NCBI RefSeq assembly: GCF_000485595.1
Contig: NW_014577444.1
Coordinates: 110,834 to 135,833, forward strand
Direction: 5' to 3'
Length of the DNA stretch: 25,000 nucleotides
Source of the DNA: Priapulus caudatus
Lineage: Eukaryota > Priapulida > Priapulimorpha > Priapulimorphida > Priapulidae
The position numbers and the translations under genes are program-made. Positions 23,601-25,000 of this stretch are shown here, piece by piece (the first letter of the stretch is position 1; each line of letters opens with the position of its first letter). The notes beneath the pieces are model-generated. The model made no database searches and had not been told where the DNA came from. It was given only the letters and a program-made list of their open reading frames with translations.

Positions 23601-24037
23601 TTTTGATGTGGATTCGCTCAATGCGGTGGTTGCCGCGCCAATGACGCAGAATCTACTCGATGGGTCAACGTTGGTCGGTGCAACATTCACGTAGTTAACA
23701 ACCGTGAAACTAGCGTGGAGTCCAGTTTAGTAGTAACGCTATACTTGATAATGACGTCACCTGTTCTCCTCGTAAGAGGTTCGACGAACGTCAGGGCAAC
23801 CAGATCTAAACGCGTTATGAGAGGAAAATGTAAAATTTAAGATTATTCAACGTTAGACAATGTTGTTGTGAGCCAGAAACAATAAGACTTGTTTATTGAA
23901 GATTCGATATACAGTGTACATGTATTAATATATATATATATTAATTATTTAATTACTTAAGTAAATTGCACCGCACATTTCTTGCCTCCTGACAGATGAC
24001 ATTTCTAAGGGTCATAAACACCGTGACGGCCCGCAAG
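389..24037 (+). CDS. Cav2: Cav2-type voltage-gated calcium channel alpha1 subunit, partial (repeat III S2 to C-terminal tail), spliced
   Basis: This is the overall gene span; both gene ends lie outside the window. The product is the pore-forming plasma-membrane subunit of a presynaptic-type high-voltage-activated calcium channel. Cav2 channels couple depolarisation to calcium entry and transmitter release. Exons joined in phase give repeat III S2-S6, the III-IV linker, repeat IV S1-S6, an EF-hand-like region and the IQ-type calmodulin-binding region, about 645 residues without the uncertain segments. Seen directly: the arginine/lysine ladders of two S4 helices, selectivity-filter glutamates in TGEGW (repeat III) and TGENW (repeat IV), and the S6 ends [13 protein letters not shown] and [13 protein letters not shown]. 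Family knowledge: TGEGW in repeat III and [12 protein letters not shown] after IV S6 fit Cav2, not Cav1 or Cav3. Exon boundaries from the end of IV S1 to the pore match the vertebrate Cav2 pattern as I recall it. The orthologues would be CACNA1A/B/E in vertebrates and cacophony in flies. Invertebrates usually have one Cav2 gene, so no vertebrate paralogue name applies. Confidence 0.97.
496..706. repeat. Short intron filled by a degenerate GT/TGCG repeat
   Basis: The intron runs from donor gtgcgt to acceptor ttcacag. About 513-668 is a degenerate (TGCG)n/(GT)n tract, G+T on the + strand. Open frames across it are low-complexity Cys/Arg/Val translations and not genes. Confidence 0.8.
707..815 (+). 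CDS. Cav2: Cav2 exon: repeat III S3-S4 loop and S4 voltage sensor
   Basis: The exon begins with the short S3-S4 loop [12 protein letters not shown], followed by the S4 helix [19 protein letters not shown] and then VPKLK. The positively charged residue at every third position is the voltage-sensing ladder. The acceptor ttcacag|g gives one base to complete the glycine codon begun in the previous exon. The donor is CTAAAG|gtatgc, ending in phase 0. Two further AGs at 719-720 and 728-729 could act as acceptors but break phase with the preceding donor. Confidence 0.93.
816..1184. other. Intron
   Basis: No repeat or exon-like segment was recognised. The acceptor tract is pyrimidine-rich (gctcttctgctttcag). 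Confidence 0.75.
1185..1345 (+). CDS. Cav2: Cav2 exon: repeat III S5 and start of pore turret
   Basis: The exon encodes [17 protein letters not shown] (S4-S5 linker) and [18 protein letters not shown] (S5), then [18 protein letters not shown] (extracellular turret). SGKFWYCTD matches the Cav GKF-YCTD motif. Acceptor is gctttcag|tct in phase 0. Donor is GCCA|gtaagt, ending in phase 2, and the next exon completes a glutamine codon. The S5 helix lines the back of the pore domain. Confidence 0.96.
1346..1854. repeat. Intron with compound CA/CG microsatellites reaching the acceptor
   Basis: A compound (CA)n(CG)n(CA)n lies at about 1581-1630. A pure (CA)29 run lies at 1761-1818, only 36 bases before the acceptor at 1854 (tgtctatgtgctag). 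The long antisense open frame across the region is a cysteine/valine translation of the GT strand and not a gene. Confidence 0.85.
1855..1998 (+). CDS. Cav2: Cav2 exon: repeat III pore loop with selectivity filter
   Basis: The exon encodes [38 protein letters not shown] and TVQTGEGWP. The glutamate in TGEGW is the repeat III member of the four-glutamate ring that selects calcium. TGEGW is typical of Cav2, where Cav1 channels carry TFEGW. Acceptor is gtgctag|g, with one base completing the split codon. Donor is GGCCAAA|gtacgt, ending in phase 2. The FHYDN motif before pore helix 1 is fully conserved in high-voltage-activated channels. Confidence 0.96.
1999..2346. other. Intron with a three-copy ~31-bp imperfect minisatellite
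   Basis: Immediately after the donor, 2036-2129 holds three diverged tandem copies of about 31 bases, each with the pattern GTxxACxGCTxTxGGGG followed by CACTG/CACCG-like sequence. The rest is AT-rich with no further structure seen. The acceptor is ctccctctcgcag. Confidence 0.65.
2347..2548 (+). CDS. Cav2: Cav2 exon: repeat III pore exit, S6 and start of III-IV linker
   Basis: The exon reads [20 protein letters not shown], then [20 protein letters not shown] (S6) and [18 protein letters not shown], ending GGELDKNQ. The NSMDAT segment after the pore and the S6 end [14 protein letters not shown] are near-identical to Cav2 channels. Acceptor is ctcgcag|a, which completes a lysine codon. Donor is AACCAA|gtgagt in phase 0. 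The S6 cytoplasmic end contributes to the activation gate. Confidence 0.96.
2549..3199. other. Intron with a ~97-bp tandem duplication and a CA/CAA microsatellite at its 3' end
   Basis: Two imperfect tandem copies (about 2824-2898 and 2920-2998) share CTTAGCAGAC, CTACATCTA, TTGCAC-GAGACAAAC and ACATCC/GCATCC blocks in the same order. A (CA)23 run at 3105-3150 and an (AAC)n run at 3153-3174 end 25 bases before the acceptor (gccgacttgcag). No coding segment was recognised. Confidence 0.75.
3200..3364 (+). CDS. Cav2: Cav2 exon: III-IV linker and repeat IV S1
   Basis: The exon encodes [40 protein letters not shown] and [29 protein letters not shown] is the conserved Cav2 III-IV linker. The final hydrophobic stretch is IV S1 with the invariant LNT. 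Acceptor is gacttgcag|aag and donor is ATGAAG|gtaggc, both phase 0, as at the equivalent vertebrate exon boundary after LMMK. Confidence 0.96.
3365..4372. other. Intron with a GT-rich tract
   Basis: 3365-4020 is unique-looking sequence without a recognisable exon. 4045-4260 is GT-rich, including a pure (TG)13 run at 4143-4168. The acceptor at 4372 (cgtttcccccacag) is good. Confidence 0.7.
4373..4491 (+). CDS. Cav2: Candidate A for the repeat IV S1-S2 exon (divergent, out of phase downstream)
   Basis: The segment has a good acceptor (ttcccccacag) and a good donor (ATCAG|gtaagg) and is open from phase 0. It encodes [25 protein letters not shown] and [14 protein letters not shown]. The ECIL--IAF core sits where Cav2 S2 has a motif like LECVLKVMAFG, and the leading F matches the usual start after LMMK. 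The rest is poorly conserved, and the aromatic residue three before the S2 glutamate (usually F, gating-charge transfer centre) is cysteine. The segment ends in phase 2, whereas the next confident exon (7498) starts in phase 0. Joining them gives a stop within that exon. It could be a decayed S2 exon, one of two alternative exons needing an unseen connecting exon, or a chance match. The coding role is uncertain. Confidence 0.4.
4492..5083. other. Spacer between the two S1-S2 candidate exons
   Basis: An open frame of 157 codons covers 4456-4929 but shows no channel or other recognisable family feature. A short poly-T stretch lies near 5030. The acceptor for candidate B is gccaccactgcag. Confidence 0.55.
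5084..5229 (+). CDS. Cav2: Candidate B for the repeat IV S1-S2 exon (divergent, out of phase downstream)
   Basis: The segment lies between acceptor actgcag and donor TCATG|gtaagg and is open from phase 0. It encodes [36 protein letters not shown] and [16 protein letters not shown] resembles the YNAP-type start of many invertebrate S1-S2 loops, and [11 protein letters not shown] matches the S2 core better than candidate A does. The S2 aromatic gating-pore residue is serine here, and about ten extra residues follow AFGCK. It also ends in phase 2. Joined to the exon at 7498 it reads TGA at the junction. I cannot find the one-base-surplus exon that would repair phase. It may be a second alternative exon or a degenerate duplicate. 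Confidence 0.42.
5230..7497. other. Long intron; AT run and polypyrimidine tract
   Basis: An (AT)n run lies at 5484-5511. 5520-7250 is unique-looking sequence in which I found no convincing exon, despite looking for the missing S2 link. 7270-7435 is a C/T-only tract (TCTC repeats), ending about 60 bases before the acceptor at 7497. Several open frames here are shadows of low-complexity sequence. Confidence 0.65.
7270..7435 (+). repeat. Polypyrimidine (CT)n-rich tract upstream of the IV S3 exon
   Basis: Almost pure C/T on the + strand for about 165 bases, close to the acceptor of the exon at 7498. Such a tract could bind polypyrimidine-tract proteins in the transcript. That role is inference. 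Confidence 0.8.
7498..7581 (+). CDS. Cav2: Cav2 exon: repeat IV S2-S3 loop and S3
   Basis: The exon encodes [19 protein letters not shown] and ADVLLSEVK, the S2-S3 loop and S3 of repeat IV. NYF-D-WN-FDF is the invariant start of this exon in Cav2 channels. Acceptor is acccttttag|aat and donor is GTAAAG|gtatgc, both phase 0; length is 84 bases. No alternative acceptor within 60 bases upstream could absorb the phase of the S1-S2 candidates. Confidence 0.95.
8911..9020 (+). repeat. (CT)n microsatellite
   Basis: Long C/T tract interrupted by a short T run near 8955. Translations on either strand are Leu/Ser or Arg/Glu runs. Confidence 0.85.
9286..9378 (+). repeat. (CT)n-rich microsatellite
   Basis: C/T-rich with a GCGCGC interruption near 9343. 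Intronic. Confidence 0.8.
10142..10180 (+). CDS. Cav2: Probable 39-nt cassette exon in the IV S3-S4 loop
   Basis: The segment between ctctatag and CACAG|gtgaga is 39 bases, open in phase 0 and ending in phase 0. It encodes [13 protein letters not shown]. It lies between the S3 exon (ends phase 0) and the S4 exon (starts phase 0), so it can be included or skipped without shifting the frame. Family knowledge: the IV S3-S4 linker is a recurrent site of short alternative inserts in Cav2 and Cav1 channels, where they tune gating. The donor is strong and the upstream pyrimidine stretch is fair. No homologous peptide is recognised, so the call rests on position, phase and splice sites. Confidence 0.45.
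10931..10963. repeat. Short inverted repeat (15-bp arms, 3-nt loop)
   Basis: Arms 10931-10945 and 10949-10963 are reverse complements with one mismatch, around the core CCGGACCGTCCGG. Function unknown. It could be a remnant of a foldback element. Confidence 0.6.
11550..11715 (+). repeat. (CA)n-rich microsatellite
   Basis: CA-rich with a pure run of about 21 units at 11609-11650. Intronic. Confidence 0.85.
12679..12795 (+). CDS. Cav2: Cav2 exon: repeat IV S4 voltage sensor
   Basis: The exon encodes [39 protein letters not shown]. The basic residues at every third position form the repeat IV S4 ladder, and [19 protein letters not shown] is the S4-S5 linker shared by nearly all Cav channels. 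Acceptor tgtttcag|aac and donor TTCAAA|gtacag are both phase 0, with length 117. The donor is somewhat weak (gtacag), although the exon is constitutive by homology. Confidence 0.97.
12796..13258. other. Intron
   Basis: AT-rich, no repeat or exon recognised. The acceptor has a strong T-rich tract (gctgtttttttcttttatttcag). Confidence 0.75.
13259..13324 (+). CDS. Cav2: Cav2 exon: repeat IV S5
   Basis: The exon encodes [20 protein letters not shown] followed by MQ, the IV S5 helix. It is 66 bases with phase 0 at both ends, the same exon as in vertebrate Cav2 genes. It is followed by the two alternative turret exons. Confidence 0.97.
13325..14751. other. Intron upstream of the mutually exclusive exon pair, with a TSD-flanked foldback
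   Basis: Mostly AT-rich unique sequence. 13958-14018 holds a small hairpin flanked by GATAACGT direct repeats. An open frame at 14023-14391 shows no recognisable family. The closing acceptor (gttttatcgttactaaag) is AAG-type and comparatively weak. Confidence 0.7.
13966..14011. mobile_element. 46-bp foldback, possibly a very short MITE-like element
   Basis: The termini are inverted repeats: CAGGAGTGAATAATAATAG on the left and its reverse complement on the right, with one G-T wobble. The loop is about 6-8 bases. GATAACGT lies immediately on the left (13958-13965) and again across the right edge (14011-14018), as expected for a target-site duplication of 7-8 bp. An 8-bp duplication would fit the hAT superfamily, but no transposase is present and the termini match that family only loosely. 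Confidence 0.5.
14752..14843 (+). CDS. Cav2: Cav2 alternative exon 12a: repeat IV S5-to-pore turret, version a
   Basis: The 92-base exon encodes [19 protein letters not shown] then [11 protein letters not shown], with the last codon split (AG|G, arginine). It covers the end of IV S5, the extracellular turret and pore helix 1 up to LLVLFR, just before the selectivity filter in the next exon. Acceptor is tactaaag (weak) and donor is TTTAG|gtgagt (strong). It starts in phase 0 and ends in phase 2, exactly like exon 12b at 15490, which encodes the same protein segment. One of the two must be chosen, since using both reads a stop six codons after the junction. Compared with 12b it has Q and D where 12b has R and N near pore helix 1, making this version more negative. 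Confidence 0.93.
14844..15489. other. Intron between mutually exclusive exons 12a and 12b
   Basis: 646 bases. It contains an AATTAATTAA-type AT palindromic run near 15172-15202 and the TSD-flanked hairpin at 15282-15342. The closing acceptor is strong (gttcctctcctcactctaatccag). Confidence 0.8.
15282..15342. mobile_element. 61-bp foldback between the mutually exclusive exons, flanked by 8-bp direct repeats
   Basis: Arms 15286-15302 and 15321-15337 are perfect 17-bp reverse complements. The pairing extends outward by CAAG/CTTG with one mismatch. GTGTGATC occurs at 15274-15281 and again at 15343-15350, as a target-site duplication would. The overall design resembles the foldback at 13966-14011, although the sequences differ. 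In the transcript it would form a stable stem-loop between exons 12a and 12b. Confidence 0.55.
15490..15581 (+). CDS. Cav2: Cav2 alternative exon 12b: repeat IV S5-to-pore turret, version b (GC donor)
   Basis: The 92-base exon encodes [19 protein letters not shown] then [11 protein letters not shown] and the split arginine codon AG|G. It is the alternative of exon 12a, with 22 of 31 residues identical and most differences conservative (N/D, D/E, S/T, V/L). The notable changes from a to b are Q to R, D to N and S to Y in the pore-helix part. Acceptor is ctctaatccag (strong). The donor is TTCAG|GCAAGT, a GC donor that fits the consensus for GC-AG introns. Such introns are rare and over-represented among alternatively spliced ones. 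The phase fits the next exon at 17548. Confidence 0.93.
15951..16465 (+). repeat. Long polypyrimidine region with embedded CA and CT microsatellites
   Basis: About 500 bases dominated by C and T on the + strand, with pure (CA)n at 16298-16342 and (CT)n at 16394-16429. It lies downstream of alternative exon 12b. Open frames here are low-complexity Ser/Leu/His translations. Confidence 0.85.
16639..16711. repeat. AT-rich inverted repeat (16-bp arms)
   Basis: ATGGAACTAAGTATAT at 16639-16654 pairs with 16696-16711 with a single mismatch. The loop is TA-rich and itself partly palindromic. No flanking direct repeat was seen. Confidence 0.6.
17548..17698 (+). CDS. Cav2: Cav2 exon: repeat IV selectivity filter and first half of S6
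   Basis: After the base completing arginine, the exon encodes [20 protein letters not shown], then [15 protein letters not shown] and [15 protein letters not shown]. The glutamate of TGENW is the repeat IV member of the selectivity ring. Other Cav2 channels that I recall have TGEAW, so asparagine next to the glutamate is a small departure. [17 protein letters not shown] starts S6. Acceptor is ctaccgcag|g, phase 2. Donor is TTTCTG|gtaggt, phase 0. Both alternative turret exons join here in frame. Confidence 0.97.
17699..18319. repeat. Intron ending in a GGA/GAG purine tract
   Basis: 17699-18150 shows no exon. 18160-18252 is almost pure A/G, mainly GAG/GGA repeats, ending about 65 bases before the acceptor (gctcgatttgcag). 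The translation [10 protein letters not shown] just upstream of the exon is intronic. Confidence 0.8.
18320..18447 (+). CDS. Cav2: Cav2 exon: repeat IV S6 end and start of the EF-hand-like region
   Basis: The exon encodes [16 protein letters not shown] (end of IV S6), [17 protein letters not shown] and GWGEIDPQA with a split threonine codon. [14 protein letters not shown] is invariant in Cav2 channels and marks the proximal C-terminus, where an EF-hand-like fold begins. Acceptor is gatttgcag|atg in phase 0. Donor is GCCAC|gtgagt, phase 2. A glycine replaces the usual alanine in the WAE-DP motif (WGEIDP). Confidence 0.97.
18726..19990 (-). mobile_element. 5'-truncated non-LTR retrotransposon (CR1/L2/jockey-like group), dead copy
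   Basis: Read on the - strand, 19990 down to 19591 encodes the C-terminal part of a LINE reverse-transcriptase polyprotein: [39 protein letters not shown], then [20 protein letters not shown] and a tail ending in a TAA stop. These match the thumb/C-terminal region of such proteins (REH--P-F--L-LLKL-DI; S-R--G--LW--LP). The frame changes near 19800, so the copy is broken. Below the stop lies about 860 bases of AT-rich 3' UTR with an AATAAA at 18761-18766 (- strand). The end is four 7-bp tandem repeats (AAGATTY on the + strand, 18726-18753), a 3' end type seen in the CR1/L2 groups. The 5' part of the element is missing. The clade is not certain. Confidence 0.75.
19591..19990 (-). pseudogene. 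Reverse-transcriptase C-terminal fragment with a frameshift
   Basis: Two overlapping open frames (19772-20029 and 19591-19836, - strand) each hold half of the conserved C-terminal pattern. Family similarity moves from the first to the second near 19800, which implies a one-base indel. The first 16 or so codons of the upstream frame (above about 19985) show no LINE similarity and are probably host sequence. Confidence 0.7.
20128..20224 (+). CDS. Cav2: Cav2 exon: EF-hand-like region, second half
   Basis: One base completes threonine, then the exon encodes [20 protein letters not shown] and [12 protein letters not shown]. This is the Cav2 version of the post-S6 region (GRI-Y-DMY-ML----PPLG-G-KCP-R-AYK). 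Acceptor is gtttccag|c. Donor is TACAAG|gtaaca, phase 0. In vertebrate Cav2 genes the adjacent exon is the site of the 37a/37b choice. Only one copy is seen here. Confidence 0.96.
20225..20807. repeat. Intron with a polypurine (GA)n tract
   Basis: 20478-20660 is a G/A-rich tract with long GAGA runs and GTGGGGGA interruptions. Open frames on either strand there are Arg/Glu or Ser/Leu repeats. The acceptor is gatttttcgtcggcag. Confidence 0.85.
20808..20913 (+). CDS. Cav2: Cav2 exon: pre-IQ region
   Basis: The exon encodes [35 protein letters not shown] and one base of the next codon. [26 protein letters not shown] is the conserved pre-IQ segment of protostome Cav2 channels. Acceptor is gtcggcag|cgc in phase 0. 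Donor is AGATG|gtgagt, phase 1, joined in frame to the next exon as alanine. Confidence 0.96.
20914..21669. other. Intron
   Basis: AT-rich, mostly unique. A cluster of GAATCT/GAATCAT words at about 21573-21617 recalls the repeat at the end of the LINE fragment but is not clearly related. The acceptor is catgtttctgttgcag. Confidence 0.65.
21670..21774 (+). CDS. Cav2: Cav2 exon: pre-IQ helix
   Basis: The exon encodes (A)[19 protein letters not shown] and [37 protein letters not shown] matches protostome Cav2 proteins immediately before the IQ domain. It begins with two bases completing alanine and ends with one base (TCAG|gtaggt), phase 1. Length is 105 bases. Confidence 0.96.
21775..22223. 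other. Intron
   Basis: No repeat or exon recognised apart from a TAGGCCTA octamer at 22039. The acceptor (gattctgtgggggagcag) has a poor pyrimidine tract, but phase and protein continuity support it. Confidence 0.7.
22224..22324 (+). CDS. Cav2: Cav2 exon: IQ calmodulin-binding region
   Basis: Two bases complete glutamate, then the exon encodes [20 protein letters not shown] and [31 protein letters not shown] is the Cav2 pre-IQ/IQ helix that binds calmodulin for calcium-dependent regulation. The usual vertebrate core IM-EYYR reads IILENWR here, as in other protostome Cav2 proteins that I recall. The donor is TTTGGA|gtgagt in phase 0. Confidence 0.95.
22325..22977. other. Intron
   Basis: No exon or repeat recognised. 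The closing acceptor is pyrimidine-rich (gactgtttctttcactgtccag). Confidence 0.65.
22978..22998 (+). CDS. Cav2: Probable 21-nt microexon of the C-terminal tail
   Basis: Between cactgtccag and GAG|gttagt lie 21 bases, in phase 0 at both ends, encoding MPDSEPE. The acceptor is strong and the donor is acceptable. The peptide resembles the MPNSQP motif that I recall in the C-terminal tail of vertebrate Cav2.1, but seven residues are too few for a firm match. It follows the IQ exon, which ends in phase 0. It could equally be a chance pair of splice-like sites. Confidence 0.4.
22999..23995. other. Intron between the two microexon candidates
   Basis: 23212-23243 contains two adjacent stem-loops (CCGGGAT/ATCCCGG, then GTTCG/CGAAC). 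A TATATA run lies near 23931-23940. The acceptor is cgcacatttcttgcctcctgacag. Confidence 0.6.
23996..24037 (+). CDS. Cav2: Probable 42-nt exon of the C-terminal tail
   Basis: Between the strong acceptor cttgcctcctgacag and CGCAAG|gtttgt lie 42 bases, open in phase 0, encoding [14 protein letters not shown]. It continues the frame from the preceding segments. The peptide would form an amphipathic basic helix. I do not recognise a firm homologue. The call rests on phase, splice sites and position after the IQ exon. Confidence 0.42.
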
Positions 24038-25000
24038 GTTTGTGATGCGTTTGTGTGCGCTCTTGTTTGCACGCCCTAGTGGCAGCCTGCTATGGCGCCC
24101 TCTGGGGAGCATTTCCGAATCATCGACGTTTATCGGCTGCCGACCTTTGCCGCTGCTCAGCTGGCGGATGTGCTGTTGTTTCTATTTCGATAGATGTGTA
24201 CTCCTTCGATTTTCTTTTCTTCTGAAAACAACATTATCTGTCTTTCTTCTGCGTCTCTATACCTGCGAAAAGAATCGTTGCTCGTCATATTGTGTGATAT
24301 TGTGTCAGGTCAATGCGTTGCCTATACTTTTTCCATGGCTTGGATTGTCGAATCAGTCTCAGGTCAAAGCGAGCATGTGTTTCTGCGTGTGCGCGTGCGT
24401 GTGTGCGTTTATTTGTGCGTACGCGTGTGTTTCTGCGTGTATGTGTGCGTACGCGTGTGTTTCGGCGTGTGCGCGTGCGTGTGTGCGTGCGCGTGTGTTT
24501 CTGCGTTTATTTGTGCGTACGCGTGTGTTTCGGCGTGTGTGCGTGTATGCGTGTATGTGTGCGTATACGCGTGTGTTTCCGCGTGTGTGTGCTCGTGTGC
24601 GTGGTGTATGTGTATATGCGTGTGTTATTCTGCGAGTGCGCGTATTTGCGTATGTGCATTCGCGAGTGCGTGTGTGTGGTCTACTTACTTCAGCTTGCTA
24701 CGCTATCTTTAGCATTACAACTGACATGTCTCGTCTCGTTAATATGTCACATTAGTGACCTGTGATTGTTTTTATCCTTTTCTAATCTTTCTTTCGAATA
24801 TTTTTTAGCGTTCAGCCTTGTCCGTCTTCCGATCTTGGACTTTGCAGAAACGTGTTTGATCTCTATTACTTGCCTGACTCCTGACTTTAAATGCTCATGG
24901 AAACTGTTTCACCATTTACCTAGCGCTTTCTATAAACGCCTCTACCGCTTGTCTATGATGTGTCGCACGTTTTACTTCTGACGTATTCGTCAATAGCTTA
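24038..25000. repeat. Intron sequence with a long GT-rich repeat; gene continues beyond the window
   Basis: 24377-24682 is a degenerate GTGCGT/GTGTTTC repeat: 30-40-base higher-order units containing GCGTACGCGTGTGTTTC recur several times. All long open frames here are Cys/Val/Arg translations of this repeat. No further exon was recognised. The rest of the C-terminal tail must lie downstream. Confidence 0.75.

Noticed and set aside
24042-24765. 237-, 172- and 150-codon + strand open frames near the window end
   Set aside because: They are three frames of the same GT-rich repeat. The low-complexity Cys/Val/Arg composition rules out a real exon.

Overview
The window is animal nuclear DNA lying entirely inside one large multi-exon gene on the + strand. 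The gene encodes the pore-forming alpha1 subunit of a Cav2-type (N/P/Q/R-type, cacophony-like) voltage-gated calcium channel. Neither the start codon nor the stop codon is present. The window begins just before the exon for repeat III S2-S3 and runs past the IQ region into the C-terminal tail. Eighteen coding segments were found by matching the translation to the channel family and then requiring splice sites and reading phase to agree. Leaving out the uncertain segments, the exons join in frame into about 645 residues. The Cav2 assignment rests on the TGEGW repeat III pore motif (Cav1 has TFEGW), the Cav2-style EF-hand-like segment ([12 protein letters not shown]) and the IQ-region pattern [14 protein letters not shown]. 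The protein looks invertebrate and protostome-like (for example AINRHNNF in repeat IV and MDQADEE before the IQ region). The introns are rich in CA/GT and CT/GA microsatellites and carry the octamer TAGGCCTA five times. A marine invertebrate is a reasonable guess, but no species can be named.

Layout: 389-495 III S2-S3; 707-815 III S4; 1185-1345 III S5; 1855-1998 repeat III pore; 2347-2548 III S6 and start of the III-IV linker; 3200-3364 III-IV linker and IV S1; 4373-4491 and 5084-5229 two divergent candidates for IV S1-S2; 7498-7581 IV S3; 10142-10180 possible 13-codon cassette exon in the IV S3-S4 loop; 12679-12795 IV S4; 13259-13324 IV S5; 14752-14843 and 15490-15581 two alternative versions of the IV S5-to-pore exon; 17548-17698 repeat IV pore and start of S6; 18320-18447 IV S6 end and EF-hand-like start; 20128-20224, 20808-20913, 21670-21774 and 22224-22324 EF-hand-like, pre-IQ and IQ region; 22978-22998 and 23996-24037 two probable microexons of the C-terminal tail.

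The most notable feature is the pair of 92-nt exons at 14752 and 15490. They have equal length, equal phase and 22 of 31 identical residues, and both encode the outer-pore segment of repeat IV. Using both, or neither, produces an early stop, so they should be mutually exclusive. The second has a GC donor. The intron between them holds a strong hairpin flanked by 8-bp direct repeats, and a similar small hairpin lies in the intron just before the pair. A second puzzle is the IV S1-S2 exon. The only two candidates are strongly diverged, share the same phases, and neither joins in frame to the next exon.

The rest is intronic: simple repeats, small foldbacks, a tandem duplication near 2.9 kb, and a 5'-truncated, frameshifted non-LTR retrotransposon fragment on the - strand (about 18726-19990). 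No rRNA, tRNA, CRISPR array or second protein-coding gene was recognised.
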